Source: Bacillota bacterium (GTDB taxonomy: Bacteria; Bacillota; Clostridia; Christensenellales; CAG-138). Taken from it: 12,093 nucleotides of DNA. The stretch is taken from assembly GCA_023458615.1 (NCBI GenBank), contig JAEWYV010000242.1:1-12093 (forward strand), written 5' to 3'. Shown here one piece after another: positions 1 through 6,219 of the stretch (positions are counted from its first letter, which is position 1; each line of letters opens with the position of its first letter). The notes under the pieces are model-generated. The model made no database searches, was not told the DNA's origin, and saw only the letters and a list, made by a program, of their open reading frames with translations. The position numbers and the translations under genes are program-made.

Positions 1-119
1 TGAAGCCCGGCAACCTGTTTGTGAAGAGCAAATAAGGTGCCAATTCCGGCAGCGAAAGCTGAAAGATGAGCGTTGCACCATCGACTTTGGGAAACCTCAT
101 CAGCGGATGAGGTTTTTTT
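1..119 (+). ncRNA. SAM-I (S-box) riboswitch, 5' end cut off by the window edge
   Basis: The sequence carries the 3' core of an S-box leader. GAAGCCCGGCAACC is at 2-15, GGTGCCAATTCC at 36-47, and AAAGATGAG at 62-70. Between the first two blocks a hairpin forms (ACCTGTTTG 13-21 with CAAATAAGGT 29-38, one bulge). A small GNRA-capped hairpin follows (CAGC-GAAA-GCTG, 50-61). The 5' strand of P1 and most of P2/P3 lie before base 1. In this family SAM binding stabilises P1, which frees a downstream terminator and turns the gene off. Here GATGAG 65-70 (the P1 3' strand) can instead pair with CTCATC 96-101, the 5' arm of the terminator, forming an antiterminator. Its place directly upstream of metK fits feedback control of SAM synthesis. 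The short reading frame that ends in TAA at 33-35 is riboswitch sequence, not a gene. Confidence 0.93.
92..119 (+). terminator. Riboswitch-controlled intrinsic terminator upstream of metK
   Basis: AAACCTCATC (92-101) pairs perfectly with GATGAGGTTT (106-115) around the loop AGCG. A run of seven T follows at 113-119, so this is a textbook Rho-independent terminator. Its 5' arm overlaps the proposed antiterminator strand (96-101). It should therefore form only when SAM occupies the aptamer. Confidence 0.92.
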
Positions 120-130
120 GTATCTTACTT

Positions 131-137
131 CGGAGGA
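131..137 (+). promoter_or_regulatory. Ribosome binding site of metK
   Basis: CGGAGGA lies 11 bases before the ATG at 149 and directly after the riboswitch terminator. It decides the start. The in-frame ATG at 107 falls inside the terminator stem and has no ribosome binding site. Confidence 0.85.
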
Positions 138-148
138 ATCTTATTATT

Positions 149-1330
149 ATGGCAACTCGACTTTTTACATCCGAATCCGTTACGGAGGGACATCCGGACA
201 AGGTTTGCGACTGCGTATCAGACGCGGTGCTGGACGCAATCTTTGCCCAGGACGCGAATGCGCGCGTCGCCTGCGAATGTGCGGCCTCAACCAACCTTCT
301 GCTCGTTATGGGCGAGGTGACCACGACGGCGCATGTGGACATCACCGCCATCGCGCGGGATGTCGTAGGCCAAATTGGTTACAAAAAATCAGAGTATGGC
401 TTTGATGCAAATGCGCTGACCGTTATCACCGCACTGAACAAGCAGTCCCCCGATATCGCGCTTGGGGTAGACCGTGCGCTGGAGCAGAAGAGCGGCGAGA
501 GCGAAGCGCTCTTCTCCACGGGGGCGGGCGACCAGGGGATGATGTTTGGCTATGCCTGCGACGAAACGCCGGAGTATATGCCGCTGCCAATCTCGCTGGC
601 GCATGCGCTCACACGACGGCTCACCGAAGCACGTAAGAACAGCGAGATTCCCTATCTGCGTCCGGACGGCAAGAGTCAGGTGACGGTGGAATACGACGGC
701 AATACGCCGGTTCGCATCGACACCATCGTGGTCAGCGCACAGCATGACGATGTAGATATGATACAGCTACGCGAGGATATCACAAACCTCGTGATCCATC
801 CCGTACTCCCCGCGCATCTATGTGACGCAAAGACGCGCATCCTCGTCAATCCGACGGGCAGATTTGTCATCGGCGGGCCGACGGGTGACTCCGGACTGAC
901 AGGTAGAAAAATCATCGTGGATACCTATGGCGGTTATGCGCGGCATGGCGGCGGTGCCTTTAGCGGCAAAGATCCGACGAAGGTGGATCGCAGTGGTGCG
1001 TACATCGCCCGCTATGCGGCAAAGCACGTGGTCGCCGCCGGGCTCGCCAAGCAGTGCGAAATTCAACTTGCGTACGCAATCGGCGTGGCTTGCCCCGTCT
1101 CCGTCCGCGTGGATACCTTTGGTACGGGAACGGTGGACGACGCGCTCATCGAGAATGCGGTAAAGCAAACGTTTGACTTCCGCCCCGCGGCGATTATTGA
1201 AACACTCAAACTTCGCCGTCCGATCTATCGCCAGACAGCGGCCTACGGTCACTTCGGGCGAAACGATCTTGACCTGCCCTGGGAGCGGCTGGATCGTATC
1301 GACGCGCTGAAAAAGGCGATTGCTCAATAA
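149..1330 (+). CDS. metK: S-adenosylmethionine synthetase
   Basis: The 393-residue protein makes S-adenosylmethionine from methionine and ATP, releasing phosphate and pyrophosphate (EC 2.5.1.6), in the cytoplasm. The length matches the bacterial family (about 380-400). Signature segments are all present: SESVTEGHPDK at residues 8-18 with the catalytic-site HPDK, STGAGDQGMMFGYA at 123-136, and the glycine/lysine-rich GGGAFSGKDPTKVDRSG at 267-283. The start at 149 gives the usual short N-terminus (MATRLFTSESV) and follows the ribosome binding site at 131-137. Expression is very probably repressed by SAM through the leader at 1-119. The gene stands alone on this strand and ends at a 17-bp hairpin facing a convergent gene. 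No key residue looks missing. Confidence 0.97.
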   Translation: MATRLFTSESVTEGHPDKVCDCVSDAVLDAIFAQDANARVACECAASTNLLLVMGEVTTTAHVDITAIARDVVGQIGYKKSEYGFDANALTVITALNKQSPDIALGVDRALEQKSGESEALFSTGAGDQGMMFGYACDETPEYMPLPISLAHALTRRLTEARKNSEIPYLRPDGKSQVTVEYDGNTPVRIDTIVVSAQHDDVDMIQLREDITNLVIHPVLPAHLCDAKTRILVNPTGRFVIGGPTGDSGLTGRKIIVDTYGGYARHGGGAFSGKDPTKVDRSGAYIARYAAKHVVAAGLAKQCEIQLAYAIGVACPVSVRVDTFGTGTVDDALIENAVKQTFDFRPAAIIETLKLRRPIYRQTAAYGHFGRNDLDLPWERLDRIDALKKAIAQ

Positions 1331-1338
1331 TGTTGGAC

Positions 1339-1378
1339 TAACGCAAAGGAGCTGCATTCTGGCAGCTCCTTTGCGTTA
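1339..1378. terminator. 17-bp hairpin between convergent metK and the minus-strand cluster
   Basis: The 17-base arms (1339-1355 and 1362-1378) are perfectly complementary around the six-base loop ATTCTG. The hairpin sits between the metK stop and the stop of the small membrane protein gene, so it probably terminates both strands. Neither side has a clean T run (TATATCTG on the + side), so its strength as an intrinsic terminator is uncertain despite the strong stem. Confidence 0.75.
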
Positions 1379-1396
1379 TATATCTGTTATGTTTCG

Positions 1397-1702
1397 TTAC
1401 CGATTCTCGTCGTCTGGGATGCTATCCTCGTAGTCGCGCTTACGGGGCGTGCCAGAGTCCACTGTTTCCTGCCGTCGGGCAGCCTTTCGGGCCTTGCGAT
1501 CATCCTCTTTCCATTGGCGGGAGATAAGCATGACGGAGGTCGCAATCGAGCAGACAGCGAGCACAGCGAAGATGCGCTTGCTTAGCTCGCTCGCCATAAA
1601 CGCCATCACGGCGTTGAATCCGTCTACAACGAAAAACACAAGCGTCATGACCGAGAGAATAATGGTCAGGTGCGGCAGGGCGTGGGCAATCCATCGTTTC
1701 AT
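1397..1702 (-). CDS. Small membrane protein of unknown function, last gene of the cluster
   Basis: This 101-residue protein is not recognised as a member of a named family. Two hydrophobic stretches can be seen, about residues 10-33 (TIILSVMTLVFFVVDGFNAVMAF) and 40-60 (ELSKRIFAVLAVCSIATSVMLI). Together they suggest a two-helix inner-membrane protein. A long, highly charged C-terminal tail follows, first basic (KEDDRKARKAARRQ) and then acidic (DYEDSIPDDENR). The ATG at 1702 follows a GGAGG that overlaps the stop codon of the NAGPA-family gene, so the two are probably translationally coupled. The context suggests a role beside the glycosyltransferase and phosphodiester glycosidase at the membrane. 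That is inference only, because the sequence itself shows no catalytic motif. Confidence 0.8.
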   Translation of the reverse strand: MKRWIAHALPHLTIILSVMTLVFFVVDGFNAVMAFMASELSKRIFAVLAVCSIATSVMLISRQWKEDDRKARKAARRQETVDSGTPRKRDYEDSIPDDENR

Positions 1703-1710
1703 ATTCTACC

Positions 1711-1719
1711 GCCTCCTTA
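1711..1719 (-). promoter_or_regulatory. Ribosome binding site overlapping a stop codon
   Basis: On the minus strand TAAGGAGGC contains both the TAA stop of the NAGPA-family gene (1719-1717) and a full AGGAGG Shine-Dalgarno for the next gene, whose ATG begins at 1702. This packing favours reinitiation by the same ribosomes. Confidence 0.8.
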
Positions 1720-2784
1720 CTGTCCGGTGCCGGTAGGATCCGGCTCGGAGATATAAAGAATATCGCTGGTTTCACGCGGGCTGCCGTCCTGCGGCTGGCT
1801 GCGCCAAGCGCCGTTGAAGGTCATGACCGCGGTATCGCCTCCGTCGAGATTGTAGGCGACCTTGCAGCCAAGGTCATAAAAAACCTTGGCAAACTCCGCA
1901 TAGTTCATACCGACGGAATAGCCTTTCTGTCGCCCATCCACGAGGATAAAGCAGTAGTGCCCCGGTTCATAATATCCAACGCCGGAGAGCGGGTTCGCCT
2001 TGGAGTTGGGGAATGTTGCGGGAATCTGACCGTCTACCAATAGCTCCGGTCCGAAGGTCCAGATATGGAACGGCTTTCTGGCATAAATGGCGTCTACATC
2101 TGCGCGTTTGATCGTGTCGGGATAGGTCTCCATGGTGCCGTCGTAATATAGCACGCAGACATCGCCGTATACGGGGAGGGAGTTGTCCCATTCTACGCCG
2201 TTTCGAACGGCAATGCTGTCGTGATAGGTGAAGTTATCGCCGGAGATCGCAACAATGGAGCCAACCAGCTCGGAGAGCTGCAGGGTTGCCATAACGTTTT
2301 TGCGCGCGCCTGCGTTTTGGGCCTTATAGTCAAATGCAACACCGGTGCGGAAACTGGAGATATCCTTCACATAGATATCTGCAACATAATAGGTGATAGG
2401 CTTGCTTTCGTCGCCCGCTGTGACCTTTGTCACCTCAACGGAGACATTTGCGCTGCGGTAGGAATTCTCGGTCTGCTCCACCTCGCCAGTGGTAAATTTG
2501 TCAGCATATTTTCCGCCGAGCAGACCTGTGTCTGCGACCTGCGGTTCCGGCGTTGCCGTCAATTCCGCAGAAGGAGAAACAGATACTTCTTCAGCGGCTT
2601 CCGATGCGGGTGCAGCCGTGGTTGATACAACCTCGGTCGGCGTGTTAAGCGTGCGCGGCTTATAGTCCGGCACGCGTAAAAAGTGAACATAGGAAAATGC
2701 GCCCAAGAATACAGCGAGCACCAGCAAATCGGCGACAATCGCCGTAATCAATCGCTTTGCGGCATGGGAGATGGGTTTTCGCAT
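1717..2784 (-). CDS. Membrane-anchored phosphodiester glycosidase (NAGPA) family protein
   Basis: The 355-residue protein has a short basic cytoplasmic start and one membrane helix at about residues 11-33. A Thr/Ser/Ala/Pro-rich linker (about 45-88) follows, and then an extracellular domain to the C-terminus. That domain resembles the NAGPA family, which includes human N-acetylglucosamine-1-phosphodiester alpha-N-acetylglucosaminidase and bacterial exopolysaccharide-associated relatives. Seen motifs are YYVADIYVKD (132-141), AISGDNFTYHDS (179-190), VRNGVEWD (193-200), VDGRQKGYSVGMNYAEFA (282-299) and the hallmark YNLDGGDTAVMTFNG (311-325). The family cleaves sugar-phosphodiester bonds; the substrate here is unknown, perhaps a surface glycan made with the preceding glycosyltransferase. 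I chose ATG 2784 because the AGGAGG at 2803-2798 lies inside the longer GTG-started version (GTG at 2808). The spacing of 13 bases is a little long. Confidence 0.85.
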   Translation of the reverse strand: MRKPISHAAKRLITAIVADLLVLAVFLGAFSYVHFLRVPDYKPRTLNTPTEVVSTTAAPASEAAEEVSVSPSAELTATPEPQVADTGLLGGKYADKFTTGEVEQTENSYRSANVSVEVTKVTAGDESKPITYYVADIYVKDISSFRTGVAFDYKAQNAGARKNVMATLQLSELVGSIVAISGDNFTYHDSIAVRNGVEWDNSLPVYGDVCVLYYDGTMETYPDTIKRADVDAIYARKPFHIWTFGPELLVDGQIPATFPNSKANPLSGVGYYEPGHYCFILVDGRQKGYSVGMNYAEFAKVFYDLGCKVAYNLDGGDTAVMTFNGAWRSQPQDGSPRETSDILYISEPDPTGTGQ

Positions 2785-2797
2785 GACGATGCTGTTT

Positions 2798-2803
2798 CCT
2801 CCT
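2798..2803 (-). promoter_or_regulatory. Ribosome binding site deciding the NAGPA-protein start
   Basis: AGGAGG on the minus strand, 13 bases before ATG 2784. It lies inside the alternative GTG-initiated reading (GTG 2808-2806), which rules out that longer start as the main one. Confidence 0.7.
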
Positions 2804-2844
2804 AACACAAAATAGTCAATCGCCGGAGAGCTGCGCCTCCGATG

Positions 2845-3882
2845 TTATAGCTCGGGGCCGATCTCTTCGCTCTGGGGCGGGAACACATACTTGCGCTGCA
2901 TAAAGAAGCTCACCGGATAGAGAATAAACTCGACGATGATCTTTCCAATGGCGAGCGGAATAAAGTGCGTAATGACGACCATCAGCCCGTAGTTGACCGC
3001 GAGAATGCAGGCAACGAGAATGTAATAGCGCAAAATGCTGCTTTTGCTGCGGTTTTCAAACACGAGCTTGCAGTTCATAAAATAGTTGGCAAGCGAGCTT
3101 AAGACGCGCGCGCCAACCACACTGATGAGCAGCGACTGTGCCATGCCCTTGGTAGCCGACGAAAACAGCAACAGGAGCACATAGTCCAGCAGCATGGCAA
3201 CCATGGACGACGCGACGAAGAAGAGGATCATCTTGTAGATGCGCCAGGCGTCACGAATCGGGTTAAAATGCGAAGACTTGTTATCCTCAATATAGACGGT
3301 CTCTATGGTAACTTCTTCAATCGGGATTCTATGGCGAGTGGCATAGAGTAGAACGTTGATCTCATACTCATAGCGGTCGCCCTTCATTTCCAGCATCATC
3401 GGGATGCGGAATACGCCGAATGCGCGAAGCCCGGTCTGTGTGTCAAAGACCTTTACACCTGTTGAGAGCGCGAAGACAAAGCGCGTGATGGCGTTGCCCG
3501 CGCGGCTCTTAAACGGAACATTGCCCGTAAACGCTCTGCTACCGAGCACAAGCTTTTCCGGCGCAGCTTCCCAAGCTTTGCTCACGCGGATGATATCCTC
3601 CGGCAGGTGCTGCCCGTCTGCGTCAATTGTGACAACACCTTCGTCCGCGGGATACTGGTCATAGATATAGGTCAGTGCGGTCTTAAGGGCAGCGCCTTTT
3701 CCGCGGTTGACGGAATGGTGCAGAATCTTGGCATACGGCTCAAGCGAATCAAACAGTGCTCGCTTATCCGCGTCGCTTCCATCGTTGACGATGATGAGAT
3801 CATAGTCGGTTTTTTCGTGAAGCGCGAGAACAAGATGATAGAGCTTCTCATCTGGCTGATAAGCCGGAATGATGACAACCAT
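2845..3882 (-). CDS. GT2 glycosyltransferase fused to a GtrA-like membrane domain
   Basis: The 345-residue protein starts with a GT-A fold of the GT2/DPM1 type: VVIIPAYQPDEKL at residues 2-14, VNDGSD at 32-37, the nucleotide-sugar/metal motif IDADGQHLPEDI at 86-97, GSRAFTG at 114-120 and DTQTGLRAFGVFRIP at 147-161. After an amphipathic stretch (FNPIRDAWRIYKMI) comes a four-helix GtrA-like domain, about residues 220-335, ending in RKYVFPP. Enzymes of this type usually move a sugar from a nucleotide donor to polyprenyl phosphate. GtrA proteins are thought to help flip or position such lipid-linked sugars. ATG 3882 follows AAAGGAGAG; the longer in-frame extension upstream lacks a ribosome binding site and crosses the promoter region. 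It is first of three co-oriented genes, 60 bp before the NAGPA-family gene. The sugar and acceptor cannot be read from the sequence. Confidence 0.9.
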   Translation of the reverse strand: MVVIIPAYQPDEKLYHLVLALHEKTDYDLIIVNDGSDADKRALFDSLEPYAKILHHSVNRGKGAALKTALTYIYDQYPADEGVVTIDADGQHLPEDIIRVSKAWEAAPEKLVLGSRAFTGNVPFKSRAGNAITRFVFALSTGVKVFDTQTGLRAFGVFRIPMMLEMKGDRYEYEINVLLYATRHRIPIEEVTIETVYIEDNKSSHFNPIRDAWRIYKMILFFVASSMVAMLLDYVLLLLFSSATKGMAQSLLISVVGARVLSSLANYFMNCKLVFENRSKSSILRYYILVACILAVNYGLMVVITHFIPLAIGKIIVEFILYPVSFFMQRKYVFPPQSEEIGPEL

Positions 3883-4000
3883 GGTAACTCTCCTTTTTTT
3901 GCTCTTTGGGCTGCCCTCAGCCGTGCGGGGAGTTTTGTATGCCGCTAAGCGAGGGGATGACGAGAAAACCATCAGCCATAGCAAACCCAAGGCAGACTAT

Positions 4001-4029
4001 AGTATATCCTATTTTGCTGTCTGTGAAAA
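4001..4029 (-). promoter_or_regulatory. Probable sigma-A promoter of the glycosyltransferase cluster
   Basis: On the minus strand, TTTTCA (4029-4024) and TATACT (4006-4001) are separated by exactly 17 bases. The -10 matches five of six consensus positions and the -35 matches four of six. Transcription would start near 3994, giving a leader of about 110 nt before ATG 3882. Confidence 0.5.
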
Positions 4030-4030
4030 G

Positions 4031-4042
4031 CATGCGGGCATG
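4031..4042. repeat. Short palindrome upstream of the glycosyltransferase promoter
   Basis: CATGC-GG-GCATG is a perfect 5-2-5 inverted repeat ending one base from the proposed -35 box. It could be an operator, or chance. No regulator gene lies nearby. Confidence 0.3.
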
Positions 4043-4151
4043 TATGTCAAAGAAGTGTCAAAATCGACAATTTTCGCGGTATATCTCCCGTTTTCTGCGC
4101 TTTTTGCAATGGAGACATTGTAAACTATTTGTAATAATTGGAATAGCGCGG

Positions 4152-4168
4152 GGATTTCAGGCAAATCC
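4152..4168. repeat. Inverted repeat abutting the LCP promoter
   Basis: GGATTT-CAGGC-AAATCC is a perfect 6-5-6 inverted repeat. It occupies the place where a -35 element would sit and touches the extended -10 box. The position suits an operator or activator site; its binding protein is unknown. Confidence 0.4.
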
Positions 4169-4177
4169 TGCTATAAT
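4169..4177 (+). promoter_or_regulatory. Extended -10 promoter of the LCP gene
   Basis: TGCTATAAT is a perfect extended -10 element (TGn followed by TATAAT). It lies 37 bp upstream of the ATG at 4215. No recognisable -35 box is present at the right distance, which is usual for extended -10 promoters. The transcript would begin near 4184 with a short leader. Confidence 0.7.
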
Positions 4178-4214
4178 AAAAGCGGTATGCAACAGGAAAG
4201 GATACAGCGTTGAA

Positions 4215-6113
4215 ATGACCCGAATTTCCAAATCAAAATCCGGCAAGCGGGATCAGCAGGAGCGCAATTCGCGCACGGAGGCCAACGAGCAGCCGCGCCT
4301 CGATGAAACCTCCGGCCAGGATATGACCGAATACGGATATTATACGATGGACGTGGAGCCGTTTGTGCCTACGGACATCTATCCTTCCACACAGGTGCGT
4401 GGCAGAAAAAAACGCTCTCGCAAGAAAAAGCGCGCTCTCTGGGCGGTGCTACTGGCAACGGGAATTCTTCTGCTCGCCGTTGGCGGTGTGTTTGCTTACG
4501 CACTGCTACTGGACCCCAGCGCACAGTTTGCAGACGCAAACCTACCGCAGAACACCGTTGGCGTGATCTCTGTCGACGGAACGGGTGCAACACCCCAACC
4601 GGGACAGCCAACGCCGATTGCGACGCCGGAGCCGGGCCTCCTGGATGCGATTAACGCGCAGGAGGACAAGACGCTTAGCCAACAGCGCATCGTCAATGTT
4701 CTGCTCATCGGTGTGGACTATGCCGAAGAACGCGAAACCTGGGTCGGTAAGCATGAATATCACGCGGACGTGATGATCATTGCCGCCATCAACTTCGACG
4801 AAAATCGTGTGGATCTTATCTCGCTTCCGCGAGATACCTATGCAAAGATTCCGGGTGTGAAGGGCATCTACAAACTTAACGCCTCACTCAACTGTGGCGG
4901 TGGATTTGAAGCGCCGGGTGGCGCAGGATTTTTAAAGACCTGCGAAGCTGCCAACTGGATGATTGGCGATGTTTACCCCGTGAACTATTACTATGCCGTA
5001 ACCATGCCTGCGGTCAAGCAACTGGTCAACGCCATCGGCGGGGTTGACTACAATCTTGATGTTTCCTTTAAGATGATGGGGCGTAGTTATAGTGCGGGGC
5101 CGGCGCATTTAAACGGGCAAGGTGTGCTGGACTATCTGCGCGTGCGGAAAAATGTTGCGGGCAGCGGAGATCTCAACCGCGTCAATCGCCAGAAAGAGAT
5201 GCTTGTTGCAATCTTTGAGTCCATGCAAAAGCAGAACCTGATTCTGAAAGTCCCGGATATTCTCAACTCGTTTGACGGGCAACTGTTCACCAACTGCACG
5301 TTGGGCCAGACGGCGGCATTGGCAAAGTTTGCCTATACGCTCGACAAGAATAACATTGGCATGTATTCCATCGGTGGAAATTTGACAAATATCTTTAACT
5401 GGAATTATTGTCTGACCGACCAGAATAACCGCGTGGATGTCATTGAAAAGGTCTACGGTAAAACCGTTCCCAAAGAAATGGAATACACCGCAGACTATGC
5501 CGCCTATCGCTGGGCGGATATGATTGCGACGCAGTATCTGGACACTACGGAACCGCTCGTCGGGTTTATCTCCGAGGCGTTGGCGGCGGATGACCTGTTG
5601 CCGACCGCGACGCCAACGCTGGAGCCAACAACAACGCCAACAGATTTCTTCGTTACGCCGGTGCCATCGAGTGACACACCGATTCCGACCTCCGCGCCGA
5701 CACAAGAACCGACCCCGACGCCGGAGCCAACCGTTGCGGCAGAAGGCGCATCATATACCGGAGGGAACTCTCTTGGTGTTGTGCGCCTAAGCATGGAACG
5801 TCATCCGGTTTTGGGCGAAAACTATCGTCGCTATTCGCAGCAGTCACGCGATCTATTTGATGCATTCCTGCGCTCGTTGGATGATCTGGAAGAGGCGCAG
5901 GCCTATGCACGGAAAGAGGCGGAGAAATATGTCGATGGCAGAAGCAATAACCTCAAACAGGCGAAGCAGGATGTTGCAGACTATGCTTCGCATGTGAAGA
6001 CCAACGCACTGAGTCTGGCGCAGGAGTTTGGTTATTCGACCAGCCAGTTCAAGTGGTCCTGCCGCTATGATCTGGATACCAGCTTTAATGAGGTTACGGT
6101 GGACTTCCGTTAA
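4215..6113 (+). CDS. LytR-CpsA-Psr (LCP) family glycopolymer transferase with an extra C-terminal domain
   Basis: The 632-residue protein probably transfers undecaprenyl-linked glycopolymers to peptidoglycan outside the cell. In order: a charged cytoplasmic tail (1-73) ending in a basic cluster (RGRKKRSRKKKR), one membrane helix (about 74-98), a Pro/Thr linker (about 120-142), and an LCP domain (about 157-400). A second Pro/Thr-rich linker (about 463-506) and a helical C-terminal domain (about 518-632) follow. Expected LCP residues are visible: Asp168 in LLIGVD, Asp185, Arg206 in SLPRD, Arg309 and Arg311 in YLRVR, Asp319, and Arg322, Arg325 and Gln326 in LNRVNRQ. Asp185 sits in HAD where RSD is more usual. 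At 632 residues it is longer than the typical 300-500. ATG 4215 follows AGGAAAGGA (4194-4202). It is transcribed alone, divergent from the glycosyltransferase cluster, and ends at a shared hairpin. Confidence 0.92.
   Translation: MTRISKSKSGKRDQQERNSRTEANEQPRLDETSGQDMTEYGYYTMDVEPFVPTDIYPSTQVRGRKKRSRKKKRALWAVLLATGILLLAVGGVFAYALLLDPSAQFADANLPQNTVGVISVDGTGATPQPGQPTPIATPEPGLLDAINAQEDKTLSQQRIVNVLLIGVDYAEERETWVGKHEYHADVMIIAAINFDENRVDLISLPRDTYAKIPGVKGIYKLNASLNCGGGFEAPGGAGFLKTCEAANWMIGDVYPVNYYYAVTMPAVKQLVNAIGGVDYNLDVSFKMMGRSYSAGPAHLNGQGVLDYLRVRKNVAGSGDLNRVNRQKEMLVAIFESMQKQNLILKVPDILNSFDGQLFTNCTLGQTAALAKFAYTLDKNNIGMYSIGGNLTNIFNWNYCLTDQNNRVDVIEKVYGKTVPKEMEYTADYAAYRWADMIATQYLDTTEPLVGFISEALAADDLLPTATPTLEPTTTPTDFFVTPVPSSDTPIPTSAPTQEPTPTPEPTVAAEGASYTGGNSLGVVRLSMERHPVLGENYRRYSQQSRDLFDAFLRSLDDLEEAQAYARKEAEKYVDGRSNNLKQAKQDVADYASHVKTNALSLAQEFGYSTSQFKWSCRYDLDTSFNEVTVDFR
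5601..5763 (+). repeat. Pro/Thr-rich linker inside the LCP protein
   Basis: Residues about 463-516 are dominated by TP, PTP and EPT units (for example PTATPTLEPTTTPT, then TSAPTQEPTPTPEPT). They should form an extended, unstructured spacer between the catalytic domain and the C-terminal domain. The style matches the linkers in the NAGPA-family protein and the PBP of this window. Confidence 0.8.
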
Positions 6114-6160
6114 GGCGACGCCCAATAGACCTAATTATAGAATGGCATAAGCAATAAAAC

Positions 6161-6192
6161 AGCAGGCTTGAGCAAATGGTCTCAAGCCTGCT
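6161..6192. terminator. Bidirectional terminator between the LCP and methyltransferase genes
   Basis: AGCAGGCTTGAG (6161-6172) pairs perfectly with CTCAAGCCTGCT (6181-6192) around an eight-base loop. On the + strand the stem is followed by TTGTTATG. On the minus strand it is followed by GTTTTATTG. It lies in the 106-bp gap between two converging genes and probably ends both transcripts. Confidence 0.82.
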
Positions 6193-6219
6193 TTGTTATG
6201 TGTTGCAATATGCTTGGTT

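Larger units (their letters stand above)
3883..4214. other. Divergent intergenic region between the glycosyltransferase cluster and the LCP gene
   Basis: This 332-bp stretch holds no convincing gene. It contains the minus-strand promoter of the glycosyltransferase cluster (4001-4029), with a leader of about 110 nt before its start codon. It also holds the extended -10 promoter of the LCP gene (4169-4177). A short palindrome (4031-4042), two minus-strand TTGACA boxes 11 bp apart (4045-4061) and an inverted repeat (4152-4168) are further candidates for regulator binding. An open frame on the + strand continues upstream from the LCP start through this region, but it has no ribosome binding site and runs over both promoters. 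Confidence 0.7.

Noticed and set aside
3..35. Apparent C-terminal tail of an upstream gene (KPGNLFVKSK then TAA)
   Set aside because: These bases are the conserved S-box riboswitch core, so the frame is fortuitous.
107..148. Longer metK reading starting at ATG 107
   Set aside because: The ATG lies in the riboswitch terminator, has no ribosome binding site, and adds 14 residues absent from the family.
818..1357. 179-codon open frame antisense to metK
   Set aside because: It is a shadow of the GC-rich metK frame; no ribosome binding site or domain, and metK is certain.
3883..3990. N-terminal extension of the glycosyltransferase to 3990
   Set aside because: GT2 enzymes begin at or near VVIIPAY; AAAGGAGAG directly precedes ATG 3882, and the extension would use nearly all of the leader.
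3883..3994. Structured RNA or riboswitch in the leader of the glycosyltransferase cluster
   Set aside because: Only short, weak stems can be drawn and no known riboswitch core or terminator is present.
3906..4214. N-terminal extension of the LCP protein by 103 residues
   Set aside because: It crosses both divergent promoters, has no ribosome binding site at its start and no recognisable domain; ATG 4215 has a proper site and gives a normal LCP N-terminus.
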